Of a stretch of DNA of 64,000 nucleotides, positions 10,119 through 20,712 are shown in pieces; the first letter of the stretch is position 1; every line of letters begins with the position of its first letter. Source of the stretch: Chrysopilus asiliformis (Eukaryota > Arthropoda > Insecta > Diptera > Rhagionidae); contig OZ035961.1 of NCBI GenBank assembly GCA_964034945.1, positions 59,446,084 through 59,510,083 of the forward strand, given 5' to 3'. Under the pieces are notes generated by a model. It searched no databases, was not told where the DNA came from, and saw only the letters and a list, made by a program, of their open reading frames with translations. Position numbers and translations under genes: made by a program.

Positions 10119-10667
10119 GAGACACAGGACAAACTTTTCTGGGATGCAAAACATGGCGGATACTACTATTCTATGGCGAACTCACCGAACGTCGTCGTTC
10201 GATTGAAGGAAGATCACGATGGAGCCGAACCGTGTGGCAATAGTGTCGCAGCTAGAAATCTTCTTCTCCTTTCTGTCTACTTTGAAGATCACGACTACAA
10301 AAGCCGCGCACAAAAACTTCTGGAATTCTTTGCGACCACCTCGCCATTTGGCTACGTCCTACCGGAAATGATGTGCGCCCTGCTGCTAATCGATCGCGGA
10401 TTAGAAATGATGGCAGTTGTCGGCCCAGAATGTCCAGAAACGCAAGTATTTATCGATATTGGAAGGAAGTATTTCATTCCTGGAATGGTGATCGTTCACT
10501 TCAGTACCGACAAACCAGACATGGTCAAGAGAAAAACTCATGAAAAATTCAAAATGATCAACGATAAGCCAACGGTTTATATTTGTCATAATAAGGCGTG
10601 TCAGCTGCCAATCACAAATCCACAAAAGCTTGACGATAGTTTTAAGTCTAATTATGTGATCAATTAA
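10119..10667 (+). CDS. SPATA20-like protein, C-terminal exon (DUF255 / thioredoxin-domain family)
   Basis: The exon begins after an AG at 10117-10118 and encodes 182 residues before TAA at 10665. It matches the C-terminal part of the SPATA20 family. These proteins have an N-terminal thioredoxin-like domain and a C-terminal alpha/alpha toroid related to glycoside hydrolases; their biochemical role is poorly known. Visible family motifs are LFWDAKHGGYY, LKEDHDGAEPCGNSVAARNLLLL (near residues 30-50), a PEMMCALL helix, and VYICHNKACQLPIT near the end. The frame is uninterrupted and codon use looks coding. No upstream exon is recognisable in the window. The splice acceptor lies exactly where TE repeat ends, so this may be a live terminal exon behind a TE-filled intron or a stranded or captured gene fragment. 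Confidence 0.85.
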   Translation, partial: ETQDKLFWDAKHGGYYYSMANSPNVVVRLKEDHDGAEPCGNSVAARNLLLLSVYFEDHDYKSRAQKLLEFFATTSPFGYVLPEMMCALLLIDRGLEMMAVVGPECPETQVFIDIGRKYFIPGMVIVHFSTDKPDMVKRKTHEKFKMINDKPTVYICHNKACQLPITNPQKLDDSFKSNYVIN

Positions 10668-10874
10668 GAATTAATGAAGTTTTTTTCTATGTATTCGCTA
10701 ATCCCTCCTTAAACCTGAGGTCAATTGAGATGATTCTTTTATTTTTTTGTTCTTTTGTTGATTTTATTTAATGTTTTATTCAAAAATGCTTGAAGCCAAT
10801 ACTACATAAATGAGCTTTTAAATGTGCTCACAGAAAAACCAATATTTTTTCATGGCTTTATCAAATTTTTATAG
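10668..10874. other. 3' flank of the SPATA20-like exon
   Basis: AT- and T-rich sequence. No clear AATAAA signal is seen close to the stop codon. Nothing else is recognised. Confidence 0.4.
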
Positions 10875-10956
10875 AAAAAAAGCAAGGTGTCTGTCTCGTA
10901 GAGACGGCCAGAAGACGTGGATCCGTCTACAACGATCGCCAATAGATATTTAAGTT
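10875..10956 (+). repeat. Dispersed Repeat B with small hairpin, copy 1
   Basis: The ~80-bp core contains GTCTCGTAGAGAC, a 5-bp stem with a 3-bp loop, and the stretch AGAAGACGTGGATCC. It recurs at 29465 (same strand) and 12975-13045 (minus). Copies end at CAATAGATATTTAAG and two of the three directly abut a DINE-like 3' end. Confidence 0.75.
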
Positions 10957-10967
10957 TTTTATTTAAA

Positions 10968-11190
10968 ACATAACCAAAGCTATAATTGCCAATCTGGCAA
11001 TTATTGAAAATCCGTATGGTGAACGGCGAACAGTTGTATCAAAATTCCAGTTTGAAGTCAAACTTTCTAATTAGATTTTTTTTAAATTTATTCCAATCGG
11101 AATTTTTTTTGTATGGGAGTTTTATGTAGAATCATATCCTAAATAACTTGTTTTTGCACTTTTTTGATAAGATGCACCGTTTTTGAGATA
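10968..11190 (-). mobile_element. DINE-like HINE, 3' half
   Basis: Starts with the family 3' end (CATAACCAAAGCTATAATTGCC, hairpin of TTGCCA and TGGCAA) and stops within the block reading TGCACCGTTTTTGAGATATTC. The 5' half with the microsatellite is missing. Confidence 0.75.
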
Positions 11191-11814
11191 TTCGGTTTCA
11201 TAATTTTATAATATAATAATTTTATATAATAATTTTATTTATAAGTAATTGGTTTATGATAAGAGAATTATGAAGTAAATATCATACATACAGTGTTCAA
11301 AACACTCCCATTTCTAGTCTTTCGTTCAAATTAGTTATATATATAATGACGAAGGTTTTACATAAATTTACTACTATTTCATCGATTCTACTACTATTTT
11401 TCGGCCGATTTACTACGATTTCGAAGATCAAAAATCTCACAACCCTGAACACAACTATAATGCTGGGAGCGAAATATCGTTCTCTCACTAGTAAAATGCA
11501 TACTTACATGTGTGTGTGCATCATACCAAAAAGCCATCGCTCGAGGCTTTCATTCATTTTTATGCGAGACCCACAAACCGCTTTGAACAAGAAGCGAAAA
11601 CTTAAATAGAAATCATTTTCGTTCCCAAGAACGAGAGTCGGAAACCACAGCAAACGATTGTGCCGTTAAGAACGACACTTTTCAGAGTGAAAAGAACGAA
11701 ATAACATCGCATTCAATACATCAGATTCAATACATATAAAGGAGAAGCATAAAAAGAGTATAAATGTGAAATCTGTAGGGGAAAGTGGTCACCCTTCGTA
11801 CACTTTTTGTGTTT
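11191..11814. other. Unassigned sequence
   Basis: No gene recognised. It contains a short AT-rich run (11205-11260) and, near 11750-11785, an inverted trace of Repeat D. Confidence 0.4.
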
Positions 11815-12336
11815 TTATACCCGTACGGTGAAACCAAAGGGTATATTAACTTTGCCTTACCGTTTGTAACGCCAAAATCCCGTTATCACACACAAAAATG
11901 AATTACACCAGTGAGTTTAGAATGACTAAAAAAATTGATTTTTGCATGTCCGTCCGTCTATCTGTCCGTCTGCGGGCGCACGGATTGAGCTAGAGACTTG
12001 AAATTTTGCGCAGATTCGTTTTTCGTAAAATGCGAGGCTAAGTTCGTTAATGGGCAAAAATGGACCATTAGGGGGGGGGGGGGGGGGTACTATTTTTGTG
12101 AATATCTCAAAAACGGTGCATCTTATCAAAAAAGTGCAAGAACAAAAGTTATTTAGAATATGATTCTACATAAAACTCCCATACATCAAAATCCGATTGG
12201 AATAAATTTTAAAAAATCTTATTGGAAAGTTCGACTTCAAAGTGGAATTTTGGTACAACTGTTCGAATCTTGATACGAATATCACCATACGGGTCTCCAA
12301 TGATTGCCAGATTGGCAATTATAGCTTTTGTTATGT
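11815..12336 (+). mobile_element. DINE-like HINE, nearly complete
   Basis: Runs from TATACCCGTACGGTGAAACC to the 3' hairpin TTGCCAGATTGGCAA and AGCTTTTGTTATG. The microsatellite is short. A run of about 18 G replaces the usual GGGTACCCCC block near 12070. The 3' part holds the inverted partner of the start (CACCATACGGGTCTCC near 12284), the sub-terminal inverted repeat typical of this class. Confidence 0.8.
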
Positions 12337-12560
12337 TTATGTTTTCTTAGTGGTATTGAATATTTGGAAGAGGCACAGGAAAGAGAACACGACGAAGTAT
12401 GTTGAGGTTGAGTGAAAGCTTTTACTCTTGATTGTTTCTCTTCTCTATATGGGTTGTTCTGGTTCTGGAAATTCATTTTACTTGATTGTTTCTCTTGATT
12501 GCCCAGTGTTTCCTTTAATTTCTGTATACGAGTTGTGTGAGCACGCGGATTGTGTTTAAG
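12337..12560. repeat. Dispersed Repeat D, copy 2
   Basis: Near-identical to 7100-7300, with a small duplication of TTGATTGTTTCTCTTG around 12484-12500. It starts immediately after the DINE-like 3' end. Confidence 0.75.
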
Positions 12561-12924
12561 ATTTTAGTTGCTGTAAATTGAAATTGCTTTGTTGTTTTTA
12601 TCGTGTAATTTTATTTTATTTTGATTTTTATTTGTTTTTCATCTATGGACGTTTTCATGAATGCAAGTTCTGCAAATAACACAAAAGATTTTGATAATAA
12701 TAAACCCAGTTATATGTTATTCGTTTAGTTAGTTTACTTTCGCAAATTACTGAACAACTAAGTATTACCGGGAGATGGAAGAAAATGTTTTATGGAATTT
12801 GCGCAACTTCCGAGTATATCTATGAAAATGCCCTATAACATTTTAGAAATTTGGTTTTTAGGTACAGATGCCGAAATTCACCAAACGGAAATGCACATCC
12901 CGTAAACGTAACATTACGGTCAAT
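12561..12924. other. Unassigned AT-rich sequence
   Basis: I see no gene, repeat or RNA in this stretch. Confidence 0.4.
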
Positions 12925-13050
12925 CAAATTGTTTCTTTAGTTTCCTTTTCACTAAAATTTCTTACTTAAATATCTATTGGCTATCGTTGTAGGCGGATCC
13001 ACGTCTTCTGGCCGTCTCTACGAGACAGACACCTTGCTTTTTCACCCAAG
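12925..13050 (-). repeat. Dispersed Repeat B, copy 2
   Basis: Inverted copy of the 29465-29577 repeat, including the GTCTCTACGAGAC hairpin. It also keeps the TTTCACTAAAATTT flank that the 29.5-kb copy has at its end. Confidence 0.75.
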
Positions 13051-13620
13051 GCGCAAAAAATTGAAAAATTCTAGATTCAAACCATCCTATAAAGTTCAAA
13101 TCAATTTGCTCTAAAGTCGATTCCTATATATAGAACAAAATAAACTCTTGCCCGTCTGCTCCTCTCTGTGTCTGGTCGTCAGGTCAACAACAGAAGTGTA
13201 GCAGTTCTGATGACACTTCGGGCCGAAACTTGACTGACGCTTTCTTTACAATTTCCCCTTCCCTTGTTTCAATTGAATTAAAATATCAAAATCTTCAATC
13301 GTTCGCCAGGAGAAAACAGGTACAAATGAATTTTAAGAGAAGCAACTATTATTAAAAAAATTATCAATAAACCTCAAGTTTCGAGATATTCAAATATCAA
13401 AGTTGTCACACCAATCATAAAAAATATTGTTTTCCTTCGAAGGACGCTATTACCAGCACAAGTCCAACTCCAATCTCTTTTTGACCACACAGCGAAAAGA
13501 ATGAGTTACGAAAGTAGGGAAACTGCAAACTTACCCTGTTCTGCGAATGGGGTTGTGACGGTTCGTCTGGCCAAAAAGAGTATAAACAAGCTCTAGATGA
13601 AGAAACTTCGGACATAGATC
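13051..13620. other. Unassigned sequence
   Basis: No gene recognised. A stretch near 13378-13420 resembles the tail of Repeat R at 2335-2385. Confidence 0.35.
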
Positions 13621-14170
13621 TTTTTAACCGACTTCCAAAAAGGAAAAGGTTCTCAATTCCACCTGAATATATTTTTTTTAATGTATGTTCACGCCTAACT
13701 TTTTACTGGGTGGACCGATTTTGGTCATCCCAAAGAGAAAGTTGTAGAGAAAGTTCCTGGTTGGGCCCTGGTTCATTCATGGGCAAAAATGGACCATTAG
13801 GGGGGGTACCCCCCATACAAACGAAAACGTTTGGCAATTATAGCTTTTGTTATGTTTTTACGTTGTGTTCAGTACAACACAAGGAAGGTTCTTTTATATA
13901 TTTCCCCCGTGTTAACCCCTTCAAACCCCTCCCTGCTTGGGATATCGAGTAAAATTCTTTGTATTGTGTTCAGTACAATATCTGGAAGATTCTTTTATAT
14001 ATTTCTCATCTGCGGACTTTTCCCCTCAAACCCTTTGTAATTTTACCTATATTAAAAATTGAAACGCCAAATTTCAAATACGCTATTAATGGACATAGTT
14101 TGAAATTATTTTTTTTCTTTTTAGTGCTTTTTTCTCTTTTCAGTTTTTTTTAAAGTCGGTTTTATTTTTT
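13621..14170. repeat. Dispersed Repeat C, copy 1, chimeric with a DINE-like piece
   Basis: Opens with TTTTTAACCGACTTCCAAAA and closes with TTTAAAGTCGGTTTTATTTT, so AACCGACTT/AAGTCGGTT face each other as short terminal inverted repeats about 540 bp apart. Inside is a DINE-like fragment with an internal deletion (13778-13857), then two ~102-bp units starting GTGTTCAGTACAA (13865 and 13967). A very similar opening is common in insect genomes; the family name is not certain to me. Confidence 0.6.
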
Positions 14171-14187
14171 TTAGAAAATTTTTTTTT

Positions 14188-15064
14188 ATGATATCACTTG
14201 TACTTTTGCGATTGAAAAAAAATTTAGAAGACCCAGAACCATTAATGAGCACACCGCAAACAATTGACGTTTGGAGTAACATCACATCATCTTCAACAAA
14301 ATACTGCAGGCCAATAAAATTTGCTTTCAAAAAAGAAACCAACGAAACAATTAACAAGGAAATGTTCTGTTAAATCCCAAATTGTATTAGCTGTATAATA
14401 TGTCAGACAACATCAAGTAAATTAAGCATCTGAATTTGGGGTATCACCTCTTCATTCTATGACTTGGAGTCTGGAGCTTCCGGATCAGTAAGAAACAATA
14501 TCGAAACAACTCAAAAAAAGGATTCAAAAAAGAAACGCGTTTAGCAAGAATCAAATCAATGTGCTGGCAACAAAAATGATGTTAATACAGCTAGATTTTT
14601 CTTAGACTCCGAGATAATTTCTGAAATAACAAGAGTAGATTTAAGTTTGATCTACAATTTCAAAATAATATTGGAAGTAATTGCTTGCAGTAAAGTAATA
14701 AATGCTGAAAAATTTGAAAATTTGCCAAGGACACCCCAGAGATATATAAAAAGAGTTACCCATGGAGAAATATGCCACAAACAGTCAAAAAAATCATTGT
14801 ACTGACATCATCAGAAATAATTTACTACCACTTGGAGATCTATCAGAAGAAGCTCAAGGAAAAAAGAATAAAGACTACAGGTATTTCAGAGAACATAACA
14901 CCAGGAAAATATCATGGAATAGCAAAAATGAAGACTTATTTAATATATTACTCATAACATGTAACCTATTCGTTTCTAGCATTAGACATCAATGGAAATC
15001 GCCGCATTTGGAATTAGATGAAGAATCTAAAAAGTTACTACAGAATACAAACTACCCCTCTTAA
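14188..15064 (+). pseudogene. Decayed gene of a TE-associated hypothetical protein
   Basis: Several shifted plus-strand frames read as one decayed protein. Pieces are: an opening frame to 14373; a frame at about 14600-14730 with VDLSLIYNFKIILEVIACSK and INAEKFENL; and a frame at 14762-15064 with LLPLGDLSEEAQGKKNKDYR, REHNTRKIS and DLFNILLITCNLFVSSIRHQ. To my knowledge this pattern is common to multi-copy hypothetical proteins of insects and cnidarians that behave like TE passengers, but I cannot name a function. At least two frameshifts break it. Confidence 0.5.
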
Positions 15065-15174
15065 ATTATAGAATTACCCCTAGAAAAAATTTAATTAAAA
15101 AGTTAATGAAATATATATGACAAACCAATTTTAGTTAAATTGTTATTTTATTTCCCCTTTCCTATACAAATGAT

Positions 15175-16200
15175 TTTTTTAACCGACTTGCAAAAAGGAA
15201 AAGGTTCTCAATTCGACCTGAGTGTGTGTTTTTTAATGTATGTTCACGCCTAACTTTTTACTGGGTTAACCGATTATGGTCGTCCCAAAGAGAAAAGTGT
15301 AGAGAAAGTTCCTGGTTGGGCAAATTTGCCTCCGTGGCGCTATGCTTGCATAGCCCCTCTCCCGCTAGATTCTACATTGTTTGAGATACGAGTTGAATTT
15401 TTTTTTGTTGTGTTCAGTACAGCACCAGGAAGGTTCTTTTATATATTTCCCCTCTGTCGACCTACCCCTTAGATTCCCTCTTCTGCTAAATTCTACATCG
15501 CTTGAGATATGGAGTTTAAATTTTTTGCTTTGTGTTCAGTACAATGCAAGAAAGGTTCTTTTATATATTTCCCCCGTGTTAACCTACCCCCGTAAACCCT
15601 GTCTCCTGCTAAATTTTACATTGTTTGAGATATCTAGTGGAAATTTTTGGTGGGGTGTTCAGTACAGTACCTGGAAGATTCTTTTATATATTTCCCCTCT
15701 TCAGACTTATCCCCTCAAACCCCCTCCCCTCCTAAATTCTACATCGTTTGAAGTATGGAGTTGAATTTTTTGTGTTACGACACCACAGAGGATATTTTAC
15801 ATATTTATCCTCTGTGGCGCTTCCCCAACATTTTGTTTGTTACTGTTTCATATGCTACTTAATGAAATATTAAAAACTTAATAAATAATTCCAAGTTAAA
15901 CCACTATATTTGTGACAGATGAAAGATAAATCGAGATAATAAATAATTTTAAACACCTACTAAAAATTAATAAAAGCGGTAAAATTTGTTATACTAAAAA
16001 TTCTGATTTCGAAAACATTATAAAAATCGTAAATAGGAACTATTCGTATTAAAATTTTAATTAGATTTTTTCTTGCGCCTGAATATATTTTACAACAATT
16101 TTATTTAGTGTAAATTTAACGCCACTCCCAAAAAGCCGAATTTTAAATACGCTATTAATGGACATCGTTTTCTAATTTTCTTCTTTTTAGTATTTGTAAA
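15175..16200. repeat. Dispersed Repeat C, copy 2, with a 122-bp tandem array
   Basis: The opening TTTAACCGACTTGCAAAAAG matches 13625. From about 15400 to 15780 there are three to four degenerate ~122-bp units beginning GTGTTCAGTAC (15411, 15533, 15655), each with TTCTTTTATATATTTCCC. The end near 16110-16195 shares CGCTATTAATGGACAT and CTTTTTAGT with copy 1. The open frame 15381-15764 is a product of the array. Confidence 0.6.
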
Positions 16201-17738
16201 TAAACATTTTGTCTGTCATTATATAGAATATTTGACGATTGATCCCTGAAAATTGTAGCTTTTCTTATATATATATATATATATCACTGACTTATATACA
16301 ATAGACATAGCATCCGAGCCGAAAAATGGCACGGTAGCAGATTTGACTTGGGGATTCAGTAGTCGCTAACCTAATTGTACTCGTAAACATTTTGCGTTAT
16401 ACAAATTTCATGTCAATTTACCTGCAGTCATGTTCAAATTACATGAAAATTACACAGATAGTTAGTCTTTACTTGCTAAATCTAGTATTCGGTTCTTCAA
16501 AAATGCGAAAAAAACAGTGCAAAACGCAAATGTTACACTTTTTCACTTGAAAGTTAAAGTTAAGTGTCCCGTGCTGTCATTTATGCAGCAGCCAGCTGTC
16601 AGCCATTTCAAGAAAAACGCATTCAAAGTTTTCATTTCAAAATAATTGTTTATGAATAATTGTTTTTTTTCTGTTGTCTGTACAGTAATATTTCAATTTA
16701 TTACTCTTTTGATAATAATTTACAGATCATTTGCTTCATTTTTTTTTTTTTTTGCAATAATAAAAGATAGAGTTAGGTTTTTTTTCCACAAAATCAATTT
16801 AAATTTTAAAAAATGGGAATTTAAAAAACCAAAAATAAATAAATTTTAGGACTACGTTTACATTTAAATTTGTTTTTCATTTGATTCAGTCAATTTTCCT
16901 TTACATAATGGAATAATTACTCAAAAACACATTTTTTTGAGATACTACAGTCTACGGGACCATGTGCGATTTATGCCAAACACATATCTTGATCTTTCTT
17001 TCTATTACCGATCGCCTTGTTTATCACACGAGAATGAAAGATTGCCAACTCGTGTTTTATGTGAATGTCATCCGATAGTATTTTGGCGCGAATTTATTTG
17101 AATGTATCGCGAAGTGAAAAGTATAATAAGTTTGAAGTGCAATTTTAATATTAAGAGCACTTAGAAAAAGATAATTGCAACTGTGATTAGGTTTTTTGTA
17201 AAATATTCTGTTTTGTGGTTACTTTTCAGGATCATTTAATACAATCGTTGCAAGGATATTAAACACAGAGAGGCTAACAAAAAAATATTTAAATGTATAA
17301 CTTCAGACAATACAGTCATTGAGTTACACGTTTTAATTTGTTTTAGTGGGCGACTCTGCCTATAACATGCTTGCTCATTTCATGGGTACAAATACAAAAC
17401 TGAGGAAAATTAAATTAGTAAAAATTTGCTCAAAACCAAATTCATTTAGTGATTTAATTAATTTTTTTTGAAAAGAATATATTAAATACGTCCATGGATA
17501 TAGATACGTTTGTTTTGTACGCTATATTTGGCATTTCGAATGCGGAGTATTTCAGGAACCATTCAACATAACCTCAAACATCAACAGATGATTTGGTTAG
17601 TTGGCCACCCTATTTCTTCAAACAAGGTTGCTAACACATTCCTATTTACTCGTCAAGGTTGGTAATGGTATCAGGGGATCCATTTCGAAAGAGAGAGTCA
17701 ATATGTGCGAAAGAGAATCTAGCTGTGCTTTGCGCTAT
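16201..17738. other. Single-copy-looking AT-rich DNA without a recognised gene
   Basis: Not clearly TE-derived. It contains a short TA run (about 16268) and a TTTTGGCGCGAATT motif at 17091-17104 that looks like an E2F site. No coding exon was recognised in any frame, although very short exons could be missed. Confidence 0.35.
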
Positions 17739-17866
17739 TTGATTTCTTAGCGTATTATGGGAGATTATACTTCCATTGTATATACTTCGTTGATATATAT
17801 ATATATATATATCAACGAAGTATATACAATGGAAGTATAATCTCCCATAATACGCTAAGAAATCAA
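17739..17866. repeat. 128-bp perfect palindrome
   Basis: Two 64-bp arms are exact reverse complements, meeting in an AT run centred at about 17802. The arms carry GATTTCTTAGCGTATTATGG and its complement. It could be a fold-back element or a recent inverted duplication, and it would form a long hairpin. Confidence 0.95.
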
Positions 17867-18485
17867 TATATATTAGATTGCCCACAAGATATATGAAATG
17901 TGTAAAGTTGTAATTTTTGTTGCTCCCCGTTCATTTTCGTGAAGTTTAGGTCAAAAAAATAAGATTTAAAAAAAAAGTAGGAATCTGTAGTTGAAAAAAC
18001 CCAGCCGGTTTTTCATTGAAGTTTCAAAAATAGACTTTAAAATGGTGAATCGCTTTAACTGTCCGTAAGTCCTATAATATTTAATTTTTCGTTGATGGTC
18101 TAAAGACAACTTTTGTAGAGGATAACTAGACGAACATCTAATTCTCACGAAGTTTTGACCTACGGTTGAAATTTAATGCTTTTTTGGTCCCAAAACAGCA
18201 ATTTTTTAAGATCATTTTCATGAATTATTTTCTTTAAATGTATTTTTTGCACTTTCTAAAGGGTGGAATATTTCTTCTGGTAAGCCTATGTTCTAGAGAA
18301 TGAAATGTAGATTTATTTAAAAAAAAATTAAGCCGATCTAAAGTTATACGACATACATACAGACCGACAAACAGACAGATCCTAAATTTTTTGTCTGAAA
18401 CGGATTTTGTACTGGTCAGAAGTATTGAAAAGTATATTTTTTTTTAAGTTTTTCCGATATTCTTATTTGTTATAAAACATTTTAA
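17867..18485. other. Unassigned sequence
   Basis: AT-rich, with a HINE-like fragment near 18340-18400 (acidic ACATACATACAGACCGAC type microsatellite). No gene seen. Confidence 0.35.
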
Positions 18486-18704
18486 CCCTTAATTTATGAG
18501 GTGAAAATCATATGCGTAAATGATGAGGTGGTTTCCAATGGACTTGTTCTAATCACATACCAAATCCGTGCTTTTAACTCGGCACACAACACCACACTGT
18601 ATGAAGGTACTGAAGATTTCAGAGTCACTGTGCTGAAAACATGAGAAATAGCAAAGAGAGAAAAGTCAATGTAGGTCCACTGGACCCACCTCATCAATTA
18701 AGGG
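18486..18704. mobile_element. 219-bp piggyBac-type MITE
   Basis: Flanked by TTAA at 18482-18485 and 18705-18708. The terminal inverted repeats read CCCTTAATTTATGAGGTG and CCCTTAATTGATGAGGTG. TTAA target duplications and CCC-starting termini are the marks of the piggyBac superfamily. It is non-coding. A GTCCACTGGAC palindrome lies inside the right end. Confidence 0.85.
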
Positions 18705-18904
18705 TTAAAATACAAAATTTAATGGATTTTTTTTAAATTTTATTCTTGAAATTGTTCATAATTTTTTGTTAAATATTCAATGAATTTTGCTTTCGAATAG
18801 CTTTGCATTGATATTTGTTTATAATGCTGTTCCAATGCATGCAGGATATACTGTTTTTGTTGCTCCTAGTGCGTTAGAACAGTATTATATCGAATATAAT
18901 ATAT

Positions 18905-20654
18905 ACTAGAATTTGGACCCGGCTTCGCCCGGCTAAAAGCGTGAACAGAAAGAAAACTTAGGAAAACTAAATTCATTTGGTTAAAAATTAGGTAGCCTGC
19001 ATGCTGTTCGTTAGTTTTTTCTCTTCGGAAAATGATTAACCCATTCGGTATTTTGATGCCATATGGCAACGCAGTTAAAAATTTGAATTGACTTATTATT
19101 TATTTATTTTCAACACTCTATTCTCATTTAGTGCACCTTTAAGTGCATTTGTCACCCAATTTTGATTTTTTGAGTAAAAAGCTGGATTACAGTGGACGTA
19201 TTTGTAAAAAATAAAAATTTTTGATTTTTTTTGTTTTTGATTTTTTTTTTGTTTTAAATGAATACTGATAGCTTAAACATTATTAATTTGTATAGAGAGT
19301 ATTTTTAACCCCCATAGAAAAAAACATGTGCCGAACGGGTTAACAAACTAACAAAAAATTACAGCACTTGCATTCGGTATTACTTTATCCCCCTCCGCTT
19401 ACTCTCCCACCTATCGGGCTACTTTTTAATGGGTCTATGTTGGGGCTGGATCCTCGACGAACATCTATGCCAAATTTCAGGCCAATCGCTTCAGTAGTTT
19501 CCCCGCGAAAGAGTAACATAGCGCAAAAACTAAGTTTCGAAATCACTTTACCCCCTCCCCTTACTCCCCCACCTATCGGGCTACTTTTTAATGGGTCTGT
19601 GTTGGCGCTGGACCCCCGACAAACATCTATGCCAAATTTCAGGCCAATCGCTTCAGTAGTTTCCCCGCGAAAGAGTAACATAGCGCAAAAACTAAGTTTC
19701 GAAATCACTTTACCCCCTCCCCTTACTCCCCCACCTATCGGGCTACTTTTTAATGGGTCTGTGTTGGCGCTGGACCCCCGACAAACATCTATGTCAAATT
19801 TCAGCCCAATCGCTTCAGTAGTTTCCCCGCGAAAGAGTAACATAGCGCAAAAACTAAGTTTCGAAATCACTTTACCCCCTCCCCTTACTCCCCCTACCTA
19901 TCGGGCTACTTTTTAATGGGTCTGTGTTGGCGCTGGACCCCCGACAAACATCTATGTCAAATTTCAGGCCAATCGCTTCAGTAGTTTCCTCGCGAAAGAG
20001 TAACATAGCGCAAAAACTAAGTTTCGAAATCACTTTACCCCCTCTCCTTACTCCCCCCACCGCTCGGGCTACTTTTTAATGGGTCTGTGTTGGTGCTGGA
20101 CCCCCGACGAACATCTATGCCGAATTACAGGCCAGTCGGTTAAGTAGTTTCCCCGCGAAAGACTAACATAGCGCAAAAACTAAGTTTCGAAATCACTTTA
20201 CCCCCTCCCCTTACTCCCCCCACCGCTCGGGCTACTTTTTAATGGGTCTGTGTTGGCGCTGGACCCCCGACAAACATCTATGCCAAATTTCAGGCCAATC
20301 GCTTCAGTAGTTTCCCCGCGAAAGAGTAACATAGCGCAAAAACTAAGTTTCGAAATCACTTTACCCCCTCCCCTTACTCCCCCCACCTCTCGGGCTACTT
20401 TTTAATTGGTCTATGTTGGTGCTGGACCCCCAAAGAACATCTATGCCGAATTTCAGGCCAATCGGTTCAGTAGTTTCCCCGCGAAAGAGTAACATAGCGC
20501 AAAAACTAAGTTTCGAAATCACTTTACCCCCTCCCCTTGCTCCCCCCACCTCTCGCGCTACTTTTCCGTATGCCTATGTTGGAACCAGAACTACCACAGA
20601 CACTCATGCCAAATTTCAAGTCAATCGGTTCAGCCGTTTTTGCGTGAAAGAGGA

Positions 20655-20685
<31 letters not shown>

Positions 20686-20712
20686 CCAACTCATTTTTAT
20701 ATATTAGTATGA
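18905..20712 (-). mobile_element. Satellite-bearing HINE, copy with intact 3' end
   Basis: On the minus strand the 5' end is at about 20712 (ATACTAATATATAAAAATGA, then a GACA-type microsatellite). The 3' end is at about 18905-18940 as the GC hairpin GCCGGGCGAAGCCGGG followed by TTCTAGT. Both ends are Helentron-type. Between them lie about eight 162-bp satellite units (19380-20560) and an AT-rich ~280-bp body. No coding sequence. Confidence 0.8.

Noticed and set aside
10401..10625. Minus-strand frame opposite the SPATA20-like exon
   Set aside because: A shadow of the real exon on the plus strand.
12070..12090. Run of about 18 G as a G-quadruplex or functional site
   Set aside because: It replaces the usual GGGGGGTACCCCCC block of the DINE-like family and may be slippage or sequencing error; no further support.
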